This document shows positions 28,686-38,941 of a stretch of DNA of 64,000 bases, piece after piece. Position numbers and translations under genes: made by a program. The stretch's first letter is position 1. Every line of letters starts with the position of its first letter. Source of the DNA: Candidatus Cardinium sp. TP (lineage in GTDB: Bacteria > Bacteroidota > Bacteroidia > Cytophagales > Amoebophilaceae); assembly GCF_025215055.1 (NCBI RefSeq), contig NZ_JANAVR010000003.1, positions 1 through 64,000 on the forward strand. The letters are read 5' to 3'. The notes below the pieces were generated by a model that was not told the origin of the DNA, made no database searches, and worked only from the letters and a program-made list of their open reading frames with translations.

Positions 28686-29750
28686 CTAAACTGACGTTAT
28701 GCCGTTCCCATGGGTGTATTGCCCCATTGTCGCACCTACGATGTTCACCTCTGGTACAAGGGTGATATGAAACTGACGTTTTACCTTTTGTACGATTTGG
28801 GTAGCTAAATTGATAATATCTTGACCAGTAGCGCCTCCATAGTTCACAAGTATCAGTGCATGTAAGGGATAGACTCCTGCATGGCCTATACGCACGCCTT
28901 TAAAACCCGCTGCTTCTATAAGCCAGGCTGCTGAGACTTTTATCTGATCTTGGTCTTGTGTGCAAAAAGCCACTAACGAGGGATATTGCTGCTTCAGCCA
29001 TTGATAATGCGCTATAGATACCAACGGATGGTGAAAAAAACTACCTGCATTGCCTAAAACAGCAGGATCTGGCAGTTTTTGTTTGCGAATGGCAATAATT
29101 GCGTCGCTTATTGCTTGAAAGGACAACCGTTTAACGCCCATCTGTGCCAACATAACTTGAATGGCTTCATATTCTATAGTATATTTTGCTTCTTTATATA
29201 AAGCTAGTGTAAGGCTTGTAATTAAATATTGGTTCTGCCATTTTGTTTTGAAAAAGCTAGTTCTATAGCCAAAGCCACATGCTTCGGCTTTAAAAACTAC
29301 TTTTTCCCCAGTTGCTAATACAATGGCTTCAATGGTATCTACCACCTCTTTAAGTTCTACACCATATGCCCCTATATTTTGTATAGGTGCGCCACCAACC
29401 GTCCCTGGAATAAAGGATAGGTTTTCTATGCCTCCATACCCTCTTGCGGTGCAAAATAAGACAAGCTGATGCCAAGGGACACCTGCTGCAGCCTTCACCA
29501 GGACTTTATAGCGCTTTTCTGCTATTACTTCAATACCGGGCAGTTGCACATGCAGTATATAACCAGGAAAATCCCTAACAAATAGTGTATTGCTGCCACC
29601 ACCTAAGATATAAAAATGGGTACGCTTTAGATCTACTGTAGCACAAAAATCTGCTATATCTCTTAGACAATGCAGCTGAATGTAACCGGCAGCAAATGCA
29701 GGTAGCTTAAAGCTATGGAGTGCTTGCAAAGGGTATGGACCATGCATCAT
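28686..29750 (-). CDS. murB: UDP-N-acetylenolpyruvoylglucosamine reductase MurB
   Basis: A 354-residue FAD enzyme for the second committed step of peptidoglycan precursor synthesis. FAD-binding GGGSNTLFV (about 49), GTVGGAPIQNIGAYG (about 115-129), the catalytic Ser in NAGSFFHHP (about 235) and the C-terminal Glu in VPEVNIVG are present. I use the ATG at 29750; a TTG one codon earlier is less likely. It starts 25 bp after the large protease gene. Confidence 0.95.
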   Translation of the reverse strand: MMHGPYPLQALHSFKLPAFAAGYIQLHCLRDIADFCATVDLKRTHFYILGGGSNTLFVRDFPGYILHVQLPGIEVIAEKRYKVLVKAAAGVPWHQLVLFCTARGYGGIENLSFIPGTVGGAPIQNIGAYGVELKEVVDTIEAIVLATGEKVVFKAEACGFGYRTSFFKTKWQNQYLITSLTLALYKEAKYTIEYEAIQVMLAQMGVKRLSFQAISDAIIAIRKQKLPDPAVLGNAGSFFHHPLVSIAHYQWLKQQYPSLVAFCTQDQDQIKVSAAWLIEAAGFKGVRIGHAGVYPLHALILVNYGGATGQDIINLATQIVQKVKRQFHITLVPEVNIVGATMGQYTHGNGITSV

Positions 29751-29775
29751 CAAAACAAGAAATAATACCTCTTTT

Positions 29776-32700
29776 TCATTCCACCTCCTTTCTAGCTTCC
29801 AAATGGAATGCTACACCAAAAATAGGCACTGGTAGTTGGCACACCCATTTGTTATTATCCTGTTTCTTTAAACAAGGAACATCTACCGAAATATTTGCAT
29901 AAGGTATATTTCGATTAGATAAAAATCTACATTGTAAATGAAGTTTGGCACCTATGGTATCAAAATTTCTACCTATAGTAGACAGAGCAGCCGGTTGGAG
30001 GGTATGGTCATACTCCCCTATTTTGGGGGAATGACCATACCACTCCATCCATATTTTCTCTAAAAATAAGAACAGCGGTATGCCACACTCTGGATAAGCT
30101 AAAGGAAAGCCATACGTTAGATGCAGGCATTGTTCCCAACGCGGTATACCACACCCTAGATAAACTACGGGAGAACCATACGTTAGATATATATTATTAC
30201 TTAGTGGTTTATATCGCTGAATAACTAGATCTAAACCAAAATAGTGATGATCACCAAGCCCTGGGATATAAAATTGAGGATTAAAAACAAAGATATTTTC
30301 CCATTCCTTTAATGAGGGAGGATAATTTTTTGCAAACGCAAAACTTATATAAAGTTTTTGGTACCAGGGTGAGCAAAGATCTCTTTTACTCAAAGATGAG
30401 GCATTGTTTATATTAAGACTATATATTGCAGTATGAGCTATTTTTTTATCTTTATCATATCGTTCTAGCTCCACTTCAGCCTTAAAATAGGCTTCCCCTG
30501 AAGAACTGCCTAACGTGAAATAATAAGGGAATTTTATACCTAAGCTTAATGTGGGTTTCCAAAAGGTATCACTTATGTAATCTTTCGGAGTGGTACACAG
30601 AAAATTACTCAATGTACCTGGGCGGAAGCTATCCTTTTTCAAGCCTTCTATATGCTCAATCACCTCGTGGTTTCTATACCTATTACCTTTAATATCTATG
30701 TCCAAAATTGGGTAAAAGGTTGCATACTTTATTTTCAACCCTAATTCAGTTGTTTTATATATAGGATCTCTATTCTTATTCAGGATATTAAAGTTTTGGT
30801 AAAAATAGGGGGCAATGTTAAGTTTATCCTCTAAGTCTACCACTTGACAAAGTATAACCTTAATGCCTCTATCATGCCAGTTTGGTTCTTTTACTTGTGG
30901 GCCAAGCAGATCAAAATGCTCGTTTAAAAAATGGTGCTTAATAACGGGATAGCGATGGTCAGGCACTTTTGTCAATAGATCACTATTCTGTTCTTGTACA
31001 ACCAATGGCGCATAGTACCTTACAGATCGGTCCTCTACTTCCCCTAAAGGTGTCCACAAAAATGGATCAAAAGGCATAACAGCTATCTCCATGCCATTTT
31101 TACCATAATCATTGAAGATAAGTTGATTGGATAGAGGATCTACCCTGCCCAAATAGGCGCCATATTTTCGCGAAGTAAGTTGAAAACAAGCTTTTGTAGG
31201 CAAATGCATTGCATAAATATTATCGATGCCATTATAGGAGCTGTTGTAGAGCAAATAGTCTTTATAGACTTTAGGGGAACTTCTATGCTCGTAGGTGTAA
31301 GGCAAGAGTGTTTCTACCTTACTAGTCGCCACATTGATCCGTAAAATACTATTTTGCTGGTCCTTGGTTTTCACTACCAGGATGTGATCTTCACCAGACC
31401 AACTGGGAGTTAAATAATACCCTTCATCCGGGTTATCTATTTTTTTGATGACCTTACCAGATTTGGTCTCTAAAATAACCAACAAATGTTTCCCTGTTTG
31501 GTCAGTTGTTACCGCAACGAGTTGCTGGGCACTAGGGCTTATAGCTAGTGCAGTATATCGGCTGCTTGAGGCAAGGGTGCGCCTGCTTTTTTTTGCAAAA
31601 TCATAATATTGTAAGCGAATAGTCTGCCTCTTCCCTTGCCAAGGATGCCTGGATCTTTCTAGCCAAGCGGCACACCCCTCTCCTATGTCAAAAACAGTAG
31701 GTGTAAGGCTACTCGGCATAAAGTGTAATATCGTCTTGTCTTTGCGTAAAGATGCAGCGGCTCTTTTTAAGCTATCAGCAGGTGCAAGCTTAACCTGAAC
31801 CAGCTGAGCACGTAATCCTATACCTACCTTCCAGGCCATAAGGCGACCTGATGCATCCATAAATGGGTTATGATAATCAAAGCTATCATTTGGCTTTTTA
31901 ATGGTAAGCTGGGTGGCAGGCGTAATTTTTAATCCTTCTAACTGCTTTTGCCAACGCTCGCGTAGCTCTTGGTTCATCTCCCTATACAATGTGGGGATGG
32001 ACTTTTTGGTCACCTTTTTTACAGCATGGTGAAACCCAAAATAAGGCACACCCTGCATGGTTTTTTCAAAAATAACTTTGATGGCATCTGCCCCATATTT
32101 TCTGCGCATATATGTAGTGAAATAATACCCTACGTGATAGTCAGATGGAAGCTCATATTTCAAGGAGCCAAATACTTGCCTGCTAAAACTAACGGGATCA
32201 CGCTCTAGAAGGGTAATCTTATATATCTTTTCCCAGACCGGTAAACGCCCTCGTCCACTTTTTGAAAGCGCAGTTTCGATGCCGACGGCATCGCCTTCTT
32301 TAAAAAAGCTGTCAACGCCGCACACCGCAACCACATTCCATACAAAATAGGGAAATTTAAGCCAAACAGGTGTACTATGGTATTCAATACTATGTTGTAC
32401 TGCATGTCTCAGCTCATGTATACATAGCATATTGTACCAATCCGCATTACCGACAAAATAGGGATTGGAGTTGTATAAGGTGTAAAAAGATATATGACGC
32501 GGCAGTGGTTTAAAATATGCATTCAACTCAGCAGATTGATTGTTAAGCAGCAAACGAATGGGACTAGGATAGATACCCAACGTTTTAGATACAGGCTTAT
32601 AAATCGTTTCTAGCGTATTGGCTATACGCTGTGCTGAGTTGGTACTGTTTTTATCAAAGAATATACTAAAATGAGGCGTTGTGATTTTTTGTATTGCCGT

Positions 32701-32811
32701 GGCTTGGCTAACCAAGCCAAAGCATAGAAAATATAGCAAAGCACTAGTAGCCACAAAAGTGCGCTGCTTCTTTTGTTGCCAACAAATGCAACGTAAATGA
32801 TCCAGAAACAT
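29776..32811 (-). CDS. Large secreted protein: HExxH metalloprotease-like domain, beta-propeller and C-terminal barrel-like domain
   Basis: A 1011-residue protein with a signal peptide (about 20-39). Residues 40-290 resemble peptidase-MA/gluzincin-like domains and contain an HExxH zinc motif, HELRH, within MLCIHELRHAVQHSIEY (about 128-144), with a possible third ligand Glu further on. Residues about 330-630 hold TolB/WD40-like propeller repeats. From about 700 to the end, alternating strands suggest an outer-membrane barrel or a beta-rich surface domain. Near 900-950 a 22-residue unit (LTYG-x-P...CGIP) is duplicated. The protein is followed closely by murB. Function is likely surface or periplasmic proteolysis; the substrate is unknown. 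Confidence 0.7.
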   Translation of the reverse strand: MFLDHLRCICWQQKKQRTFVATSALLYFLCFGLVSQATAIQKITTPHFSIFFDKNSTNSAQRIANTLETIYKPVSKTLGIYPSPIRLLLNNQSAELNAYFKPLPRHISFYTLYNSNPYFVGNADWYNMLCIHELRHAVQHSIEYHSTPVWLKFPYFVWNVVAVCGVDSFFKEGDAVGIETALSKSGRGRLPVWEKIYKITLLERDPVSFSRQVFGSLKYELPSDYHVGYYFTTYMRRKYGADAIKVIFEKTMQGVPYFGFHHAVKKVTKKSIPTLYREMNQELRERWQKQLEGLKITPATQLTIKKPNDSFDYHNPFMDASGRLMAWKVGIGLRAQLVQVKLAPADSLKRAAASLRKDKTILHFMPSSLTPTVFDIGEGCAAWLERSRHPWQGKRQTIRLQYYDFAKKSRRTLASSSRYTALAISPSAQQLVAVTTDQTGKHLLVILETKSGKVIKKIDNPDEGYYLTPSWSGEDHILVVKTKDQQNSILRINVATSKVETLLPYTYEHRSSPKVYKDYLLYNSSYNGIDNIYAMHLPTKACFQLTSRKYGAYLGRVDPLSNQLIFNDYGKNGMEIAVMPFDPFLWTPLGEVEDRSVRYYAPLVVQEQNSDLLTKVPDHRYPVIKHHFLNEHFDLLGPQVKEPNWHDRGIKVILCQVVDLEDKLNIAPYFYQNFNILNKNRDPIYKTTELGLKIKYATFYPILDIDIKGNRYRNHEVIEHIEGLKKDSFRPGTLSNFLCTTPKDYISDTFWKPTLSLGIKFPYYFTLGSSSGEAYFKAEVELERYDKDKKIAHTAIYSLNINNASSLSKRDLCSPWYQKLYISFAFAKNYPPSLKEWENIFVFNPQFYIPGLGDHHYFGLDLVIQRYKPLSNNIYLTYGSPVVYLGCGIPRWEQCLHLTYGFPLAYPECGIPLFLFLEKIWMEWYGHSPKIGEYDHTLQPAALSTIGRNFDTIGAKLHLQCRFLSNRNIPYANISVDVPCLKKQDNNKWVCQLPVPIFGVAFHLEARKEVE
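30075..30186. repeat. 66-bp internal duplication in the protease gene
   Basis: The 45 bases from 30075 recur 66 bp later at 30141 with few differences (shared pieces such as GCGGTAT, CCACAC and CCATACGTTAGAT). The offset is a multiple of three, so the frame is kept and 22 residues are repeated. Confidence 0.75.
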
Positions 32812-33215
32812 ATAAACGTAAATAATAATAGCCGTATAGTACGCACGTATAGTGCAAAAGTTGCTATGCTTAATGGTTTTATATTAATCCATAGCCATAT
32901 TTCCTATAAATCTATAAAAAATGGTGGAAATATATTGCTTCCCAATGGCCCAATTTAGCTTTGTACAAAGCTGTGCAACATCTTACCAGTTGTCCAACCA
33001 TTACAAAATAGAGATGTGTAACACGATTATATCCAATGAATAATATTGGTAACTTTGTATGTTTGCTTATTAGTTTTAAACTAAATAGGTAACTTGGCGG
33101 CTATAGCAGCAGAAGCAAGGCATACCATTGTTCAGATGAAGCCATACTCTTACCCAGAGGCATCCCAATAGCAGAATTGGTGATTGATTATACTGATTAC
33201 TCAATAACAATAAAA
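32812..33215. promoter_or_regulatory. Divergent promoter region with 16-bp palindrome (protease / leuS)
   Basis: The 404-bp gap holds no gene. AGCTTTGTACAAAGCT at 32957-32972 is a perfect palindrome. It overlaps TAGCTTTG (32956-32963), a TAnnTTTG box with ATTG 18 bp upstream (32934-32937). A second box, TAACTTTG, is at 33050-33057 but has no -33 partner. The palindrome could be an operator or a hairpin at the start of the leuS leader. Confidence 0.4.
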
Positions 33216-35996
33216 ATGCGACCTTATATTTTTACGGAGATAGAAAAAAAATGGCAGAATAGATGGCAAGAACAAAAATCTATTATAGGCAGTAAGGCTT
33301 GTACTACTACCGATACGCCCAAGTATTACCTACTGAATATGTTTCCCTACCCTTCAGGATCAGGCCTCCATGTAGGGCATTATATGGGATATGTGGCTTC
33401 AGATATATTGGCTCGTTACTATAAACACAACGGATACCATGTACTGAACCCAATGGGATTTGATGCTTTTGGCCTGCCTGCTGAACAGCATGCGATCCAA
33501 ACCGGCAGGCATCCTGCCATTACCACTGCAAAGAATATAGAAAAATATACCGCACAACTCAATCAAGTGGCCTTAGACTTCGATTGGGATCAATCCGTTA
33601 ATACCAGTGACCCTGCTTACTATAAGTGGACACAATGGATATTTTTACAAATGTTCAATGCTTGGTACAATACCGCTACACAAAAAGCAGCACCTATTGA
33701 CACGCTTATCCAAGAATTTGCTCGCCACGGTAATACCAAAGTGCAAGCTGCCTGTGATGACCATACACCTATTTTTTCAGCTGAGGAGTGGGGTACATAC
33801 ACTGAAACAGAACAACAGACCAAGCTATTACACTATCGATTAGCCTATCTCAAGGATAGCATCGTCAACTGGTGTGAAGGGTTGGGCACTGTTTTAGCCA
33901 ATGAGGAGGTGAAAGATGGGCTTTCTGAAAGAGGCGGTTATCCAGTGACACGCAAAAAGATGAAACAATGGAGTTTACGTATGACCGCCTATGCAGAACG
34001 GTTGCGCGCCGATCTAGACTCCCTAGATTGGCCTCTTTCTACTAAAGAGATGCAGCGCAATTGGTTGGGTAAGTCTGAAGGTGCAGAAATTACCTTTAGG
34101 GTGCAAGGACAACGTGGCGAGACGATTATGGTTTTTACTACCAGACCAGAAACCATTTTTGGTGCTTGCTTTATAGCTTTAGCTCCTGAGCACCCTTGGG
34201 TGCATTTTATGGCAAAAAAAACCGGTGATGTAGAACTTATGACCTATATCGAACAGTCACAAAACCGTTCAGACCGAAGCCGTCTTGCAGAAACTAATTT
34301 TTTAAGCGGTGTGTTTGTAGGTGCTTGTGTCATCCATCCTTTTACAGGAGCGCCCTTACCTATTTGGGTAGCAGATTATGTACTACCTAACTATGGTAGC
34401 GGTGCGATTATGGGGGTGCCTGCGCATGATAAACGAGATTATATCTTTGCGCAATCTTTTGATTTATTAACCTTACCTGTAATAGAAAGTACGGTACTGA
34501 TAGAAGATGGGCCCTATGAAGCCCCTGAAGGCAAGATGATTAACTCTGATTTTCTAAATGGACTTTCCGTATCGGAAGCTGCTAAAAAAGTGGTGCAAAT
34601 ACTTACCCAAAAAAAGATTGGCCGGTATAAGGTGAACTATAGATTGCAAGATCCTATATTTAGTAGGCAACGTTATTGGGGAGAGCCTTTTCCAATATAT
34701 TACAAGGAAAATGGTCTTCCTTATCCACTTGCTGCGTCTCAATTACCCCTTGTATTGCCAGCTGTAAGTAGTTATACACCCAATCAGTCTGGTGCACCCC
34801 CATTGGGTAATGCAGCCAACTGGTCTACACCAGAAGGCTACCCTTTAGACCTCCATACGATGCCAGGTTGGGCAGGTTCTAGTTGGTATTTTTTGCGGTA
34901 CATGGACCCGCACAATACAGCAACTTTTCTGAGTAAAGAAAAAGAAGCCTATTGGAAAGGGGTAGATTTCTATATAGGTGGCGCAGAACATGCCACAGGG
35001 CATCTGCTTTATGCACGCTTTTGGACCAAACTATTATATGATTTGGGTCACATTGCGATCCATGAACCATTTCCAAGATTGCTCCATCAAGGACTCATTC
35101 AGAAGCTTACCGCCATAGTATATCGCTTAAAAGACAAAAATGTTTTTGTGAGTGCTGGCCTTATATCAGAATATGATGTTATGCCGATCTATATTCCTAC
35201 AGCATTTGTCGAAAAAGAGGTTGTAGACCTAAAAGCTTTAAAAAATTGGCGTCCTGATTTTGCGGATGCATGCTTCCTGCTAGAGGGGGGGATATATATA
35301 TGTGGGGGTAAAATGGAAAAAATGTCTAAATCTAAACACAATGTAGTGGACCCAGAACAGGTGATTGCCGAGTATGGCGCTGATGCTTTACGTTTGTATT
35401 TGATGTTTTTAGGGCCATTAGAACAATCTAAACCATGGGATTTATCTGGTATAGAGGGGAGCTTCCGTTTTCTAAACAAGGCATGGCGTTTTGTACATCA
35501 TGCAAAAGCTACGTGGACGACTACTGCGCTAGACCAGGCCACCCTTAAAATCATGCATCAAACGATTAAAAATGTAACGCATGCAATTCAAAAATGTTCT
35601 TTTAATACTGCGATAAGTAGTTTAATGATTTGCCTGAATAGGTTAGCAACTTGTGAGCAGGTAACGCCCTCTATTGTAGCCGACTTTATTTTACTGTTGG
35701 AGCCTTTTGCACCTTATATAGCTGCTGAGCTATGGGAAACGATAGGCAAAACAGGCAGCATTAGAGCAGTCACTTTTCCACTTTGGGATGAGACCTATCT
35801 AGAGGAAAAAACTTTTACTTACCCTATTGCAGTGAATGGCAAGGTACGCACTAAGATGGTTTTTGAATTTAATATACCGCCTATGACTATAGAAAAAGCA
35901 GTATTGGCCAACGAGGTGATTCAAAAATGGGTAGCCGGAAAATCACCTAAAAAGGTGGTAGTGGTGCCTAACAAAATGGTGAATATAGTTGTATAA
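33216..35996 (+). CDS. leuS: Leucyl-tRNA synthetase
   Basis: A 926-residue class I synthetase. HIGH-type motif in FPYPSGSGLHVGHYMGY (about 43-59), CP1 editing domain in the middle (FTTRPETIFGA, NYGSGAIMGVPAHD), KMSKS motif at KMEKMSKSKHN (about 702-712) and a C-terminal anticodon domain. I use the ATG at 33216 (MRPYIFTEIEKKW) over a TTG 39 bases upstream. Bacteroidota LeuRS carry the extra inserts seen here. Confidence 0.96.
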   Translation: MRPYIFTEIEKKWQNRWQEQKSIIGSKACTTTDTPKYYLLNMFPYPSGSGLHVGHYMGYVASDILARYYKHNGYHVLNPMGFDAFGLPAEQHAIQTGRHPAITTAKNIEKYTAQLNQVALDFDWDQSVNTSDPAYYKWTQWIFLQMFNAWYNTATQKAAPIDTLIQEFARHGNTKVQAACDDHTPIFSAEEWGTYTETEQQTKLLHYRLAYLKDSIVNWCEGLGTVLANEEVKDGLSERGGYPVTRKKMKQWSLRMTAYAERLRADLDSLDWPLSTKEMQRNWLGKSEGAEITFRVQGQRGETIMVFTTRPETIFGACFIALAPEHPWVHFMAKKTGDVELMTYIEQSQNRSDRSRLAETNFLSGVFVGACVIHPFTGAPLPIWVADYVLPNYGSGAIMGVPAHDKRDYIFAQSFDLLTLPVIESTVLIEDGPYEAPEGKMINSDFLNGLSVSEAAKKVVQILTQKKIGRYKVNYRLQDPIFSRQRYWGEPFPIYYKENGLPYPLAASQLPLVLPAVSSYTPNQSGAPPLGNAANWSTPEGYPLDLHTMPGWAGSSWYFLRYMDPHNTATFLSKEKEAYWKGVDFYIGGAEHATGHLLYARFWTKLLYDLGHIAIHEPFPRLLHQGLIQKLTAIVYRLKDKNVFVSAGLISEYDVMPIYIPTAFVEKEVVDLKALKNWRPDFADACFLLEGGIYICGGKMEKMSKSKHNVVDPEQVIAEYGADALRLYLMFLGPLEQSKPWDLSGIEGSFRFLNKAWRFVHHAKATWTTTALDQATLKIMHQTIKNVTHAIQKCSFNTAISSLMICLNRLATCEQVTPSIVADFILLLEPFAPYIAAELWETIGKTGSIRAVTFPLWDETYLEEKTFTYPIAVNGKVRTKMVFEFNIPPMTIEKAVLANEVIQKWVAGKSPKKVVVVPNKMVNIVV

Positions 35997-36201
35997 CGTC
36001 TCTCTAGATGGATCATGGTTCATTACCATGAAAGCTCTACCATTCTAAATGGAAAAAAAGCTTATATAGGTTATATTTCTATACCTAGAAATAATTTATA
36101 ACTTTGATGTGGTATGAAGCATGCACCATCTGGTGCTATAGTATGCTAATCGGCGCATTATGATGATATAAATGCCATATTTTCTTTAAAAAACCAGTAA
36201 A

Positions 36202-37821
36202 ATGAAATACACTTGGTTATTTATTGCTTCGTTTTTTTGTCTACCTGTAGCTATATGCCATGCAGAAACTAAGGCAATCAAGGATGCAGAATTTGTCATT
36301 GAAAAGCAAAAAAATAATAGAGTCAACCAGGAGCAAAGACTATTTTTTAAAGCGCCCACGCGCACCACAAAAAGCGCTAATAAGCCTTTGGCCACCATCC
36401 AAGCGCTAACACTAGAAGATATCACATTTGAGCCTGCACCTGAAACATATCGTCCATTTAGTTTAGCAACGCAAGGAAATAGCCCTACCTTTAACCACTA
36501 CTGCAGGCTAGGGATTGGGTCATTACTACTCCCTTATGTAGAGGTTGGATTAGCCAACTACTGCTTTGGGCAATCTATTTGGTCGATGTACCTAGGTTTT
36601 ACTCCAGAGTTATGGAACAATAAATCCAGAGAAGCTGCATTGGGTATACAAGGCCAATATGGCATAGAGTCATGGCTGCTCCAACCAAGTATACATTATC
36701 AACATTCTTGGTACAAATATAACGATACCATAACGGATACCCGTAGGCTAGATCAAGCGCAAGCCAACCTATCGGTTAAACAAGCCAACACCTCCTCCAC
36801 GCAGGATGGACAAGTAAAACTACATTTACTTAAGGATCACGACAAAAAGATTCACGAACAGCTCTTAACGCTAAAATATAAATGGATGAAGGAGCTGGAT
36901 AATTGGTCTTTAAAAGTAGCTAGTTACAACGATATAGCTGGCTATACAAATGATCATATCAAACAAACCCGTTTCATTTTGTCAGCTGCGCCCAGCTTTT
37001 ATTTACATTTGTTTAAGCCGATACAGCTGAAAGTTGGCGTACGAATTTCCTATCATAATGACCCAATTCCTGGGAAAATACCTCGTTTTGATCTCTATCC
37101 TATGGCCAAAATAGCCTATAGGGCAGCAACCTGGCTTGTTCCTTATATGGGCATAAAGGGCATGGGCGTAGGGGGAAGTGTCATTCCATTGCACCTACAT
37201 GACATAGTAGCTAAAAATCCTTTTATAGCTCCGAATTGGAAGCTATCGCACCAGCATCAATATTTCAAGCTGTATGGTGGTAGCAAAGGGGTTGTTGCAC
37301 CCCATTGTACGTATCACCTACATGTAGTCTATCAACGGCTTAAAAACCAGTCTAGAATCCTCTCTGATACAACGCACCAAATTAAATTGGCCTATCACCC
37401 ATCGGACTATAATCTATGTAAGGCCACAGGGCTGTTTGACTATAGACTGCCTAATGGGAAGCTAGGCATCACTATACAAGGAACCTATCACCTATATTTT
37501 GATCATACAGCGTATCCCGTTTGGTGGTACCACAAACCTGTATACAAATTCAAGCAAGCGCTCTTCTATAAACCGCATGCAAAAGTGTTACTAAATGGTA
37601 AGCTGCACCTACATGGCCCAACCACTTTAAAAAATATAGAGGGCACTGCTACTGCACTCAGCAAGACTATCAACCTTTCTTTAGGCGTTGATTATGCTAT
37701 CTTCAATAGGTTGACCGCATTTATAATGGTTAGTAACTTACTCAACCGAACGCATATTACTTATACGGGTTATCCTGATAAAAAAATCAACATTACAGGT
37801 GGCCTAGAATATAAATGGTAA
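36202..37821 (+). CDS. Hypothetical outer-membrane beta-barrel protein
   Basis: A 539-residue protein with a signal peptide (MKYTWLFIASFFCLPVAICHA, cleavage after CHA). The mature part is rich in Tyr, His and alternating hydrophobic residues, with many short strands from about 90 on and a C-terminal Trp after a strand (GGLEYKW), typical of outer-membrane barrels assembled by BAM. It resembles the barrel part of TonB-dependent receptors without a clear plug. pheS starts 10 bp after its stop, so they may be co-transcribed. No specific cargo can be named. Confidence 0.65.
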   Translation: MKYTWLFIASFFCLPVAICHAETKAIKDAEFVIEKQKNNRVNQEQRLFFKAPTRTTKSANKPLATIQALTLEDITFEPAPETYRPFSLATQGNSPTFNHYCRLGIGSLLLPYVEVGLANYCFGQSIWSMYLGFTPELWNNKSREAALGIQGQYGIESWLLQPSIHYQHSWYKYNDTITDTRRLDQAQANLSVKQANTSSTQDGQVKLHLLKDHDKKIHEQLLTLKYKWMKELDNWSLKVASYNDIAGYTNDHIKQTRFILSAAPSFYLHLFKPIQLKVGVRISYHNDPIPGKIPRFDLYPMAKIAYRAATWLVPYMGIKGMGVGGSVIPLHLHDIVAKNPFIAPNWKLSHQHQYFKLYGGSKGVVAPHCTYHLHVVYQRLKNQSRILSDTTHQIKLAYHPSDYNLCKATGLFDYRLPNGKLGITIQGTYHLYFDHTAYPVWWYHKPVYKFKQALFYKPHAKVLLNGKLHLHGPTTLKNIEGTATALSKTINLSLGVDYAIFNRLTAFIMVSNLLNRTHITYTGYPDKKINITGGLEYKW

Positions 37822-37831
37822 TTTATATATT

Positions 37832-38851
37832 ATGATGGATTGTATTGCCCAGCTACGGGAAAAAATTGAAAATTGGATCATTCAGGATAAAGCCTCATTA
37901 GAAAGCTTTCGCTGCGATTTTATCAGTAGAAAGGGAGCCATTGCGCGTCTATTTGAGGCGTTCAAACAGCTTTCTATTGCAGAAAAAAAAGCAATAGGTC
38001 CAGCGCTAAACAATTTAAAAAATGAAGCAGAAAAGAAGTTTAAAAGTGCAGCAAGTCTATTAGAATCAAAGCCCTCCACAGCGCAACCCATAGGCGATGT
38101 AACCCTGCCTTCTTTTGGACCGGGTATAGGTAGCCTCCATCCCTTGACTATTGTTCAAAACAAGATTATTACTATATTTCAGCGTATCGGTTTTAACCTT
38201 GCAGAAGGGCCAGAAATTGTAGGTGACTGGCATAACTTTAGCGCATTGAACTTTCCTGACAATCATCCTGCACGTGATATGCAGGATACATTCTTTGTGC
38301 AACGTAATCCAGATCAGTTGTTGCGCACACATACTACTTCTGTACAGATTTCAACCTGTACGACCCAAAAACCTCCTATTCGATCTATTGCTGTGGGGCG
38401 TGTGTTTAGAAACGAGGCGATCTCTGCACGGTCGCATTGCTTTTTTCACCAAGTGGATGGGATGTATATTCACACAGATGTGACCTTCAGTGATTTAAAA
38501 GGTACCATCTATCATTTTGTGGAGACCCTATTTGGTCCAGCAACCAAACTGCGTTTTAGGGCTTCTTATTTCCCTTTTACAGAGCCCAGTGCAGAGGTAG
38601 ATATAAACTGTAGGCTATGTAAAGGCAAAGGATGTACGGTTTGCAAGCACTCAGGTTGGGTAGAGATATTGGGTGCAGGCATGATTGACCCTCATGTCTT
38701 AACCAATTGCCACATTGCCCCTGATACATACAGTGGTTTTGCTTTTGGCATGGGTATAGAACGCATAGCCATGTTGCTCTATCAAATTGATGACCTACGG
38801 CTGTTTTCTGAAAATCACCTTGCTTTTTTACGTCAATTTACAGTCTGTTAG
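37832..38851 (+). CDS. pheS: Phenylalanyl-tRNA synthetase alpha subunit
   Basis: A 339-residue class II synthetase subunit. N-terminal coiled coil (about 1-85), motif 2 region GRVFRNEAISARSHCFFHQV (about 190-209), a Cys-rich CRLCKGKGCTVCKHSG insert, and motif 3 GFAFGMGIERIAMLLYQIDD (about 305-324). It pairs with PheT, whose gene is not in the window. The Cys-rich insert is known in other bacterial PheS and may bind zinc. Confidence 0.96.
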   Translation: MMDCIAQLREKIENWIIQDKASLESFRCDFISRKGAIARLFEAFKQLSIAEKKAIGPALNNLKNEAEKKFKSAASLLESKPSTAQPIGDVTLPSFGPGIGSLHPLTIVQNKIITIFQRIGFNLAEGPEIVGDWHNFSALNFPDNHPARDMQDTFFVQRNPDQLLRTHTTSVQISTCTTQKPPIRSIAVGRVFRNEAISARSHCFFHQVDGMYIHTDVTFSDLKGTIYHFVETLFGPATKLRFRASYFPFTEPSAEVDINCRLCKGKGCTVCKHSGWVEILGAGMIDPHVLTNCHIAPDTYSGFAFGMGIERIAMLLYQIDDLRLFSENHLAFLRQFTVC

Positions 38852-38855
38852 TGCC

Positions 38856-38893
38856 ACATCTGTTCCAGCCATTGGTTTTTTGCTTACTTTTTT
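38856..38893 (-). repeat. Remnant of the 258-bp MITE (one end only)
   Basis: ACATCTGTTCCAGCCATTGG followed by TTTTTTGC matches about 30 bp of one end of the element. The rest is gone. It lies right after the pheS stop. Confidence 0.6.
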
Positions 38894-38941
38894 TATGATT
38901 ATTTACTATATTAATTATGAGGGGTATACATTGCCATCTCG

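Noticed and set aside
33091-33180. CTTGGCGGCTATAGC resembles the start of a 5S rRNA
   Set aside because: The rest of the stretch does not form the 5S loops or the conserved CCGAACAG region, and no 23S gene is nearby.
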